This document shows, piece by piece, positions 25,130 to 34,970 of a DNA stretch of 64,000 bases. The stretch comes from Podarcis raffonei (taxonomy: Eukaryota; Chordata; Lepidosauria; Squamata; Lacertidae). Made by a program: the position numbers and the translations under genes. The stretch covers positions 30,157,183 to 30,221,182 of the forward strand of contig NC_070612.1 in assembly GCF_027172205.1 (NCBI RefSeq), in the 5' to 3' direction. Under the pieces are notes generated by a model that did not search any database, was not told the origin of the DNA, and saw only the letters and a program-made list of their open reading frames with translations. The number at the start of each line of letters is the position of its first letter. Positions within the stretch are counted from its first letter, which is position 1.

Positions 25130-25364
25130 CAGTGGTACCTCTGGATGCAAACGGGATCCGTTCCGGAGCCCTGTTCGCATCCTGAAGTGAACATAACACA
25201 CGACTGCAGGTCGAGTTTCGCCGCTTCCGCGCATGTCATTTTCAGTGTCTGTGCATGCCCGAGCAGTGAAACCCGGAAGTAATGCGTTCCGTTACTTCCA
25301 GGTCGCCGCGGAGCGCAACCCGAACATGCTTAACCTGAAGCATATTCGCCCTGAGGTATGACTG
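25130..25364. mobile_element. Tigger/mariner-like MITE (family C)
   Basis: Termini CAGTGGTACCTCTGGATGCA and CGCCCTGAGGTATGACTG lie between TA dinucleotides (25128-25129, 25365-25366). The interior is GC-rich and quite different from families A and B, with 'GGAAGTAATGCGTTCCGTTA'. It sits in UTP15 intron 1. Confidence 0.7.
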
Positions 25365-25476
25365 TACTTCTTTATGTGCTGGAGATGGTTATCAGAAAGC
25401 TATCAATAGCAATGAGCCAGAATAGCTCAACAGAATGTCCACATTCAAAGGCAGTATTCACTTAAATATCAGGATA

Positions 25477-25669
25477 CAGTGGTACCTCGGATTACATACG
25501 CTTCAGGTTACAGACTCTGCTAACCCAGAAATATTACCTCGGGTTAAGAACTTTGCTTCAGGATGAGAACAGAAATTGTGCTCCGGCGGCGCAGCAGCAG
25601 CAGGAGGCCCTATTAGCTAAGGTGATGCTTCAGGTTAAGAACAGTTTCAGGTTAAGTACGGACCTCCGG
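25477..25669. mobile_element. Tigger/mariner-like MITE (family A), 3'-truncated
   Basis: The 5' end CAGTGGTACCTCGGATTACA follows a TA. The match to family A stops abruptly at ACGGACCTCCGGA, about 45 bp short of the expected right terminus. It is the copy nearest the UTP15 leader exon, about 200 bp away. Confidence 0.7.
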
Positions 25670-25871
25670 ACCTGAAACTGAGGGGCAGCTTCGCCAGCCG
25701 ATTTCCTGCCTCTCCTACATGTGAGAGAGACGTAAGAGGCGAGTGGGGGGTCTGATGAATGCGATCGCTCTGCAGCGATGGCACAGAGACTTTCCTCTGA
25801 GAGGAAAGTCACACGCGCGTGTTTCCTCCGGGACAAGACCTCCAGCCTTTCAACCAAGGGAGTTATCTTAC

Positions 25872-25948
25872 CTCAGAATTTGAAGATTTCTTCCTCAGCG
25901 CTTTAGAGTCACGTTGCCGCCTATGGAGGCCGCCATCACCGCGCTCAA
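25872..25948 (-). other. UTP15: UTP15 leader exon 1 (5' UTR)
   Basis: On the minus strand the CpG-rich block ends in AATTCTGAG|GTAAGAT, a strong donor (last exon base 25872). The next splice acceptor is TGTACTTAAG just upstream of the UTP15 start codon (exon 2 from about 23968). The exon contains a YY1-like TGATGGCGGCC element whose ATG (25934-25936) opens a 13-residue frame, MAASIGGNVTLKR, closed at 25895-25897. The start site is inferred from an ETS-type CTTCCGG at 25950-25956, so the 5' edge is approximate. Confidence 0.65.
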
Positions 25949-26394
25949 GCTTCCGGATAGGATGCTTACGTCATGAGCAGCGCGCCGCCCCTGCCGCCAA
26001 CAACGGCGCGTTGTGTGCTACTCACGATCCCCGTCCTAGAGTTAGGAAGAAAATAACACCAACTAAACTTCGGGTTCCTATCGGAAAGAGGAGAGCCGCC
26101 TGACGGTGCCCGCATTTCTGTCCTATTCAGCTCATATCATCTCGCCATCATTATAATTCATCCTGAAACCGGAATTTTATTTTCCCGCCCTTAGGGACGC
26201 GGGAGGCGCTGCAGTCTAAACCACAGAGCCTAGGGCTTGCCACCTTACCTTATCTCTATGTCGGGAAAGCGGAGGGAGGAGCTTTTTGTGGTGACGTAAT
26301 CATCAGTCTCCTCCTCCTCCTCCCCCTGAACTTAAAGCGTACTCCTCGAGACTGCTTGACTTTTTCCTTCCGGGTCTAAGCGGAAGTGACGCCA
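25940..26394. promoter_or_regulatory. Bidirectional UTP15/ANKRA2 promoter
   Basis: The two leader exons lie head to head about 400 bp apart in a CpG-rich region without TATA boxes. Visible candidate sites are ETS motifs (CTTCCGG at 25950-25956; CTTCCGG near 26367; CGGAAGTGA near 26381) and two CRE/ATF-type sites (TTACGTCA 25966-25973; TGACGTAA 26292-26299). Shared housekeeping promoters of this kind commonly use ETS, CREB and YY1 factors. A Sauria SINE remnant lies in the middle. Confidence 0.7.
26194..26252 (+). mobile_element. Sauria SINE remnant inside the bidirectional promoter
   Basis: GGGACGCGGGAGGCGCTGCA followed by CTAAACCACAGAGCCTAGGG is the SINE head. It is joined almost at once to ACCTTACCTTA, which resembles the tail. 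The roughly 290-bp body is missing, so this is an internal deletion or an aborted copy. Confidence 0.65.
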
Positions 26395-26467
26395 TGGGCC
26401 GCACCAACACAACAATAACAGCGCCGCGGTGGAAGATGTCAGTGAGGAACGACGCCAGACTAGGAAG
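26380..26467 (+). other. ANKRA2: ANKRA2 leader exon 1 with upstream ORF
   Basis: The exon ends CTAGGAAG|GTAAAA (last base 26467) and joins exon 2 at 27778 (acceptor TTCAATTGCAG). An ATG at 26394, in context GACGCCATGG, opens a frame that crosses the exon junction and stops at 27785-27787. It encodes 27 residues (MGRTNTTITAPRWKMSVRND then ARLGRWS). The main ATG is 85 nt further on. The transcription start is not visible. Confidence 0.6.
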
Positions 26468-26859
26468 GTAAAAGGGCGGAGAAGGGGAGCGGGTAGACTG
26501 GGGTTTGTGCAGACTGGAGCGCCAGTCTTGGGCTAGAGGGACCTGGGTTCAAATCCCCGCTTAGCCGCAAAGCCCTTCCCCTCTGCACCAGCATCCCGTC
26601 TCCCACCATGGCCAGTGGCAGCATCCGAGCGAGACGGGAGCGCCCTCGCCCGCACTGACGCCCAGCAGCTGCTCTGCAGGAGCAAAAGCGCCTCTCTCAT
26701 ACTGCACGTAGGCTAGCCCCTGCATCGTAGTAACTGTAGCCATGGATTTATTCAATCCCTCTTTCGAAAGCAGTTGAAACTGATGGCCCCGCCTTGAAGC
26801 AGCAAATTCCATAAGTAAGCTCTGTGCCGTCTGAGGAAGCACGAATATAAAAAGCTGCC

Positions 26860-27000
26860 TTTTGCCGTGTCCGATTCCATTCGTGCTGGCAGCCTCTCTC
26901 TCCGCAGTCCCGTGCAGGGATCTTCTTCAGCACCTGCTACTAGATCTTTTTTAACTGGAGTTGCCAGGGATTGGATACAAAGCGTGTGCTCTGCCAAACT
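26860..27000 (-). repeat. Degenerate tRNA-derived SINE (24.5-kb family)
   Basis: Blocks GTGCAGGGATCTTCTTCAGC and AACTGGAGTTGCCAGGGATT match the body and B-box side of the 24450-24620 family in reverse. It lies in ANKRA2 intron 1. A separate MIR-like B box (GGGTTCAAATCCCCGC) sits at about 26545. Confidence 0.45.
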
Positions 27001-27872
27001 CAATCACGCATTTGTTTCGGTTTTCTGTCCCAAGGCTAGGAGCATCCATAATCATTCCATTAAAATCACTGAATTATGCACAATAATGTTGATGAAGCTT
27101 TAACAGTGGTTGGTGGTGAACTCCCAGCTTGGGGATCTAATCAAGCCCTCCCCGTCCCCAAACAGCAAATTTTTCTGGCCCTGCACGACCCCACCAGTTT
27201 GGTAGCAATGGTAAAAAGAAATAAAGTATGCATAGCACTGGGGGTGCAAATTGTCCCCTAATCAAAAATTGAAGGCAATGTGATTTAAAGTTTTATATGC
27301 AATACAAAAAAATGTTTATATCAACATTTGTGTGGCTGTTTGGGGATTTTCTTATGCACAGAAGGTAGTTCTATGATAGAGGTAAGTAGATCTGCATCTG
27401 CTGCTAGATCTGTAGGTGATTTGCAATAGATCAGCATGGATCTCTGATTCATAGTTGTTTAACAGTAGCAGAAGCAAGATGACTCACCACCACTTAAATA
27501 TATATTACTAAAATTAAGAGCACTTTTGTGCTGAAGGGTTGTAAACTCTCTTGTGTTCTGCTACTCAGAACAAATTGCTAGACTTTGAATTCTTTAATTC
27601 TAAGAGTAAGTTTTTTGCACCAAGTTCTGGTTAGTGGATCTTGGGATCTTGGACCACCCCTGTTCAACACAGAATAAATAATCACATCTGTTCAGAATGA
27701 TGGACTTTATTGCATTTTCATTATATGTTTGTGGCATTATAGTCAATAGCATATTACTGTTTTATGTTCAATTGCAGGTGGTCGTAACCCTTGGCTGTTG
27801 AGATTTTAATATTCTCAAGAAAACTGAAGTAAAAGCCATAAGAAAACACATCATATAACTGAGATTCGAATA

Positions 27873-29751
27873 ATGGAATCATCTACAAATCTAGATGTTG
27901 GAGCCCAGTTAATTGTGGAAGACTGTTCTGGCAGCTATAGCCTGTCTCACATGCCAGATATTAAAGTGGAGCCTCACCTCGATTCCAGTGTTGAAGAAGG
28001 ACCAGCTCAGAGTGTCGCCATGGGAATGAAATTCATTTTGCCCAATAGGTTTGATATGAATGTGTGTTCTCGGTTTGTCAAATCATTGAATGAAGAAGAC
28101 AGCAAAAACATTCAGGATCAAGTGAACTCTGACCTTGAAGTGGCATCTGTATTATTTAAAGGTTGTGATTTAAAACTTATCTTTAGCTTTAACTGTTACT
28201 GTTGGATAGATGGATAAACAAGAAAATGCTATATTGGCAAAAGAATGCATATGCACATATGAATATTTAACATTTTTCTTGTTCAGCAAGCATCTTCTGT
28301 ATCAGCCTTTAACTGACTGCTGAGAACTTTTCTATGCCACCAGGCTTATGACAGCAATTAATAAGAATACATTTTCCCATAATGATTAGTTGATGGCCTC
28401 TGATTTTATGTTGATATTATTATATATAAATATTATTGTACACCACTTTGATTTTCTATGATACAGTGGTATATAAATCCTTTTATAAATAAAGTAAATT
28501 TGAAGAAGCTATTCTGAACACTACTTTTTTCTTGCTTTCCTCATGTAGCTGAGTGCAATATCCATACTTCTCCTTCTCCTGGAATTCAAGTAAGACATGT
28601 CTACACCCCATCAACTACGAAGCACTTTTCTCCCATAAAGCAGTCAACCACATTAACTAACAAGCACAGGGGAAATGAAGTTTCTACAACCCCTTTGCTT
28701 GTAAACTGTAAGTGATTCTTCGTGGAATGGTAAATTTAAGTTTTCATTTTGGGATCCTCCATTGGGATTACTACAAGAAACTGGTATTTGCATTCACTTA
28801 GCCAGTCACCCAGTCATTTATTTATCTCTAAATTGATTAGGGGTAAGATCTCTTTAACTGAAAACAGTGACTTTGTCATTCTGGGATGCCAAGCTTTCTT
28901 TCAAAATAGAAAAGGGCTAGGCATGTTAGTATGCTGGAATAGAAAGGCAAAAGGCACCACACATAATGTCTTTGATATTCTGTTACCTAATGAACGTCAA
29001 GAAATTGTAAACCAGTTCATCATTTGTACATTGAGCAAACCTGCATTATTTCTCATGCTAATCATGTTGGGGGAAAAGACATGTAAGCCTTATCCTCACC
29101 CAATGAAAATTTTATTCTTGTGCACTTCTGAAATTCCAAGTAAGGCATTGCTCCTATACTTTCAAGACTTCTCATTGTAGCCATAGGGGCTGTGTCTATC
29201 TCATTGAAAGCTGAAATTCTCAGCAAGCTGCTTTTTCTAACCCCGGTCCCACATTCTTGCCTCTTTTGAAATCAGGGTCTACACACAATCCTCCTTATTG
29301 GATGACTGTGAAGGTAAATTAATTGTAAAGTAACTTTCTGTGCCAGAAATAATAGCAGGCTGCTTGGTTGTGTCAGCTATGTGATCATCCTCTCTGTGTT
29401 ACTTTTCTCTAACAACATGCAGTCAGTATTGTAGTCCTAAATCATGGCAGCATTGCACCACAGAAGTTGATATAGTTCTGCTGTTTTTGCAGCTCTTTCT
29501 GTTCACCAGCTGGCAGCTCAAGGGGAAATGCTGTATTTAGCTACACGCATAGAGCAAGGTGAGAATTTGTTTTGGTCTTTTTTTCTGCCAAAAAATGATC
29601 AGCTGCTAGGTTGGGGTGGGTCCTGCAACTGGCCCTATTCACATTTGTGCTTTATTTCATACATTTCTGTTCTGAATTTACTGTGGAAATGGTTCTGAAA
29701 TGTTTTTTGCCTCATAGATCATGAGGTCAAAACTTATATATCAGCACTGCA

Positions 29752-29802
<51 letters not shown>

Positions 29803-32661
29803 TTATGTTTTCTAGTCACTCTTCTTTAAGAAAAGAATCATAGTGCAAACCTGGTTTTTTTAGTGCTGTGATGCTCTGGTTATAACTCTTATCCAAGCTA
29901 TCCTGTGATATTTGTTCTTTGAATTATGCAACGTTTATTGCTCATTGGCCAAACAGGCTAACGTTGAATTACGTAACAGGGCAAAGTGCATATTTCAGAT
30001 AGTAGGAGGTGTTTACCCTGGCCCCTTATTGTAGCAAGCCTTGTCTTCATTTTTAGGGCCTATGGCATCCAGAATTTGCTTCCAAAAGTGAGTGAAGCTG
30101 ACTCATTTATTCCTTCTCACCCACTTCTGACAGTATTCACTCCATGGCATTGCCTACTTTGCATTTCCACCGTAGCAGGGATCCACAAATTGTGTCTTGG
30201 CTTAATAGTCAGCTGTTATTTTTGTTTGCAACCAATTCCACTCCTCTGCAAGACTCAAAAGATTGGGAAAGGGTGTCTCTCACTTGAAACTGACCTTTGA
30301 AAAGGACCAGAGGGCAGTATTCACTGCTTTTCTGCATCCCTCTTTATCCCAGCATAGTGAGTTGAGACCCAATCCCCCCAAATATTCATAATAACTTTAT
30401 TCCAGCATCGCATGGAGACAACAGGAGTGAGATGGTTGATCTGTATGTTTTGTTAAATAGAAAATGTAATCAACCATACGGACGAAGAAGGCTTTACCCC
30501 TCTGATGTGGGCTGCAGCTCATGGGCAGATAGCAGTGGTAGAATTTCTGCTTCAAAATGTGAGTGAAAATACGTTTTCGGGCCCCCCCCCATGCATTTGT
30601 AGTGATAGTCAACAATTGTATCCATCAAGAACAACGCTTATAGCCTCTGAAGGTTGTCTGAAGTCCTCTTGTGAAGCCTTACATAGATGGTAACAATGCT
30701 GCGCTATCGTTTAAATCCCAGGTTGTAATTTTCTGTCTAGACCTGGTCAACACCATGTTTTAGCCATGTTACAAAAGATTCAGAGGAGAAACACGAATGC
30801 ATGATTTATGCACAAAGTCTGAAGAAAAATTAATCTGAGGGCTATTTTTTATTTTTATCTAGCGGCTGAGGATCATACCCATTTCTTCCACTTACAATTC
30901 CTGACTGAACATATGTTGCTAACTGTTGCTAACTGTTCTGCCTCTACAAATCCTAGGTTCTGATACCCCATGAGCAGGGGCGTAGGAAGGGGGGTGCATA
31001 CCTCGCCGTGCCGCCCCCCTGCTCCTCTGCCACTCCGGGTGCCGCAGCAGCTAGCTACGCCCCTGCCCATGGGCACTGTAACAGTCTTTCTTTCCAAAAG
31101 GCATGAATGAACAAGTCCATAAATAAGCAATGGAACTGTTTACCAGGTACAGAGAAAAGAAGCAGTAGTTTGAGCTGCAACAAATCATGCTTAGGCTGTA
31201 CATAAGGAAAAAAGAAGTGTAGGCTTAGTTGTACAAATTGTCCATGGAACTTTTGGAATCTCCTCTTTCCCATACAGTATAAAGAAGTAAATGGCTGAGC
31301 TGAGTCCAGGGTGATTTCAGTACCTAGAATCTGGACAGTATATAATTGGACACATGGGATTCCACCATCAAGGTTTTTATTAATCTAACCCATATCACAT
31401 TTTAAACCCTGCTTTTTCTGTCAGGGTGCAGACCCACAGATTCTTGGAAAAGGGCGAGAGAGTGCACTATCACTGGCCTGCAGTAAAGGATACACAGACA
31501 TTGTCAAGATGTTGCTCGACTGCGGAGTTGATGTAAATGAATATGACTGGGTAAGCCCTTTACTGCAGCTACTATTCACATTACAAACTCTTGGGTAGTA
31601 AAAGAAGCCAAAATATATGGACCCCTGTTCATATACAGCTTGTTTGGGTCACTGAACTGGGCAAATGAATTCTGATATTATTATTGGTTTTCTTTTTCTT
31701 TTTCAGAATGGTGGTACACCTTTGCTCTATGCTGTGCATGGGAACCATGTAAAATGTGTCAAAATACTCTTAGGTAAGTATTATGAAGGCAGTTCTTAGC
31801 CAATAAAGGCTGTAAGAACTGCAGGATGTTAGCAAATCAATGATTTGTTTCCTGTTGTTTTAATTAGAGCATGGTGCTGATCCTACTATAGAGACAGACT
31901 CCGGATATAATTCCATGGATCTGGCTGTAGCCCTGGGCCATCGTACTGGTGAGTATTCAAATACTTTAGGATTTACTTTAAGGGTTGGTGCTCTTTTTTT
32001 GTATCAGCCGCTTCACCTGTTGGTGGTTCACAAAATGCACAGGCTTTTACTGCTGCTTCTGGAGAGGCCTTCTTTATCACCATTTACAGCAGTGGTAGTT
32101 TATGCAGAGCTGAGGGAAGACAGCTTAGTGCTGTGCATGCATTGCACTCCCTTCCCCCGCCCCTTGATCATCTCACTGTTATCCTTCATGCTGTAGATTG
32201 ATAGCTGCTTCTTTTGCTGCCTAGAACTTGGTGGGGGCAGGATAGGACTAACAAATGAGCTTGCCCCTGTATGAAGAGGCCAAGTTTCATTTCTTGGTCA
32301 TGCCAGAGCAGCAACAGGGAACCAGAAGGGTCAGACTGAAATGTGGCCAACGTTCTGCAGGCCACATTCCAATGGAAGTTTTTTGCCTTTCCTTAATGTG
32401 CTCCTTTTGGCAGTGATCAGATATACCAATAGTGAATGGGGCTAATAGCATTTTACATAAACACACACACACACAGATTACTATTTTGGATTACTACAAA
32501 CTCTATGCAATTTCAGCTTTTTCAGCTCTCCTATTTACATCTCCAAAATAGGATACATCACCACTTAAGAGCTGAACTCTAATCGTGTTTTTCCCCCCAA
32601 TTCAGTTCAACAGGTTATTGAGTCACACTTATTAACACTCCTTCAAAACATCAAAGAATAA
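27873..32661 (+). CDS. ANKRA2: ANKRA2, ankyrin-repeat adaptor (8 coding exons)
   Basis: ANKRA2 is an RFXANK-related adaptor whose ankyrin repeats bind PxLPxI/L motifs in partners such as megalin (LRP2) and class IIa histone deacetylases. Coding exons: 27873-28161, 28549-28707, 29493-29558, 30461-30558, 31425-31550, 31707-31773, 31868-31948, 32606-32661. All junctions are GT-AG, phases agree, and the sum is 942 nt or 313 residues, exactly the human length. The N-terminal part includes [20 protein letters not shown]. The linker has [20 protein letters not shown]. Ankyrin repeats run from about residue 148 to the end, with [40 protein letters not shown] and [19 protein letters not shown]. The protein ends [10 protein letters not shown]. 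It starts in exon 2, 95 nt after the acceptor. Identity to the human protein as I remember it is very high from residue 45 on. Confidence 0.98.
28390..28500 (+). repeat. CR1/L2-like LINE 3' end in ANKRA2 intron
   Basis: The layout 'ACCACTTTGATTTTCTATGA' then 'TACAGTGGTATATAAATCC' and an ATAAATAAAG-type tail is the common reptile LINE 3' end. It lies in the intron between coding exons 1 and 2, just upstream of the exon 2 acceptor. Confidence 0.5.
29754..29799. repeat. (AT)n microsatellite
   Basis: An uninterrupted AT dinucleotide run of about 46 bp in the ANKRA2 intron between coding exons 3 and 4. It is self-complementary and likely length-variable. Confidence 0.95.
30975..31065. mobile_element. 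Tiny hAT-like element (91 bp) in ANKRA2 intron
   Basis: It starts CAGGGGCGTAG and ends CTACGCCCCTG, a perfect 11-bp terminal inverted repeat. The flanks CCCATGAG (30967-30974) and CCCATGGG (31066-31073) form an 8-bp target duplication with one mismatch. It is among the shortest MITEs in the window. Confidence 0.75.
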
Positions 32662-34970
32662 TGGCATTTTCGTCATGAGACAAGACTTCGTATGTGAAGA
32701 AAAACTGGGTTTTAGGACTGATCAACATGAAAAAGACTTGATTTTTTAAAAAATCAGTACCGTGGTCCCACCATTGTTGGAGGACGGCAGGTGGGGAAGA
32801 CTCTCATTACTTTAGGCGGTCCTAGTTTGCAACCCAAACCAGGGATTTTGGCAGTGTCTGTTGGCCTGCACGTTTTAAGCAGTTATTGGTTGTGCAGATG
32901 GAAAAGTTAGCAGCACCAGAGCTGCAGTGTTGAGCGTGGCCTGCCACCAGCAAGCCTTTCCCTTGCAGCAGTGCTGCTTTATCATACCAGAAAAAGACAG
33001 TGTACAAAATCTCATGACGGGGACTGTTGTGTAAGAAACTTCCTCAGCTACATTTTTGGGCAAGAGAGTGCTTGACGTTTGGATTCAGGAAAACTTTCTG
33101 AGGCTTTGCTCAGGCAACACTTCTCTCATTGGTAAGATTTTAACATGATTCAGTTTCACGTATTTGGCTGGCGTTTGTCAAACCACATCTATCCTACTTG
33201 CAAATATTTCATGCAATATTGAATAATCTGTTTGACAAAGGAATTGGAGAGAATTTAACATCGTATAAAATAACATACCTCCTTATTCTTCATAATCTAT
33301 TAGAAGTCTACTTGGAGCACTACATTAGTGCATATGCTACTGAAATGAGTCAGCTGGTGCCAGGGAATGCAGCATATGTATTAAAATTTGCAGTTAAGAA
33401 CTGGCTAGGTACTCTTAGGTGAGGGTAGAAAGGCTTTCTCCCTGATTGTACTCTACAATCAGCTTGTATATCAGCCCACAGATGTAACTGTGTTACGTTA
33501 TATGTATACGTTACTTATTTGCTGGTGAATGGCAGAGAGTCGAGAGTTTCATCCCATTTGTATCCTGCTTCCTTTCTGTGCTGTCTCATGCTTAAATACA
33601 AGGCTCCTCTACCTCTGTATTTCTGACTTTGCCACCCAAGTCATCTGAATTAGCTAGTTTACTTGGAGCCGAAAGTTGTTCTGTAAGTAGTGAAGTTCTT
33701 TCAAGGTTATACTTCAGAATATAAGTGAGTAAATTTCCTGTTTGGATGTTTCATTTCGTTTTGTTTTCATTTAAAAAATAAATATCTGCCAACAGTGAGA
33801 AATGTTTTTCAGTACTTTTCTCCAATATGCTGGATTTCTATGAACCAATATTTCTTTGACATGAGAGGTTTGAATCATGTCCCTTTAATTCTGAAATGGT
33901 TAGATTCCATGAAACACCTGTGTTTTCTGAGCATATAGGGCAGATCTTAAAACTATGAGTGGAGAATGTAGTCTGGTACTTTCACACAAACAAGATAAAC
34001 CTTTTAACAGCCTTTCTGAAAGGCTGAGAACCACAAACTTCGAAATGATCCTCTGCTACAGGTCAAGACTTATACCCAAAATGTAGACAAGTAAATGGTA
34101 CTTGTCTTGCATTATGACTTTGTCATACCCAAAGAGCCAAGACGTTCAAATGGTCAATACTGTGAACTTGTGATTACTGAGAATTTTGCAGATTACCATG
34201 AAATGCTGTATAAATGTAAATAAACCCTTCCCCTTTCACACAGTGTACCTAAAAGCTATCTGAAACAGCAATGGGACTATCTTCCGCTCCTATGCTTGCC
34301 TAAATAAGGTTGAAATGTGTAAGAGTGAACTGTAAATGTATTTAAATGAAAGTTAGGTAGTACAATGTGCTCAAAGCCTAAGAGCAAGAATAATAATTAA
34401 AACAAATATTTATTTCCAAGTAAAAGTGTTTCAGACTTAGTATAAGGCAGATTGTGAACAGGGCATCCTTTTGTGGTTACAACCGATGAAAACGAGCTTG
34501 CTACCATGTTTGCCGTATCTCTTATCGCATATTACACGGAACCATTATTCTTCAGTTAAAGAACAAAAAAAACCCTGTAGAAGTAACAATGTTTTATTAT
34601 AAAGTTAAAAGCATTTAGCATCTGTTTAAAATGCATGTTTCCAGTAATGAAAATAAACATTTTTCTCTGAGGGGTAATTGTGCAATACTGAACATGCAAT
34701 AGGTTCCCTGTTCTCAAGAATCTGATTAGCCAAAGCAGACTATTTAAATTCCTCCATTCCCCCCCCATGGACCTATGCAAGTGTACCCCTCTATAAATGA
34801 TGTCTTTGATGCACTATGTATTAGGATGTGTCTGCCAAGTTTTTGCTCAAGCTGCTCAGCTAAACTATTGTTTTGATCTTGTAAAGTTGTGTCTTAGGTG
34901 TTATTACCTATTTTGAGAGTTGCAAGTTCTTCATATAGTGCAAATAAACTGTTTTTAAATGAAATTGTTT
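32662..34970 (+). other. ANKRA2: ANKRA2 3' UTR with alternative poly(A) signals
   Basis: After the stop codon no further coding exon is seen. Canonical AATAAA signals occur at 34219-34224 and 34943-34948. The second would give a 3' UTR of about 2.3 kb, the first about 1.6 kb. Which is used cannot be told from sequence alone. Confidence 0.5.
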
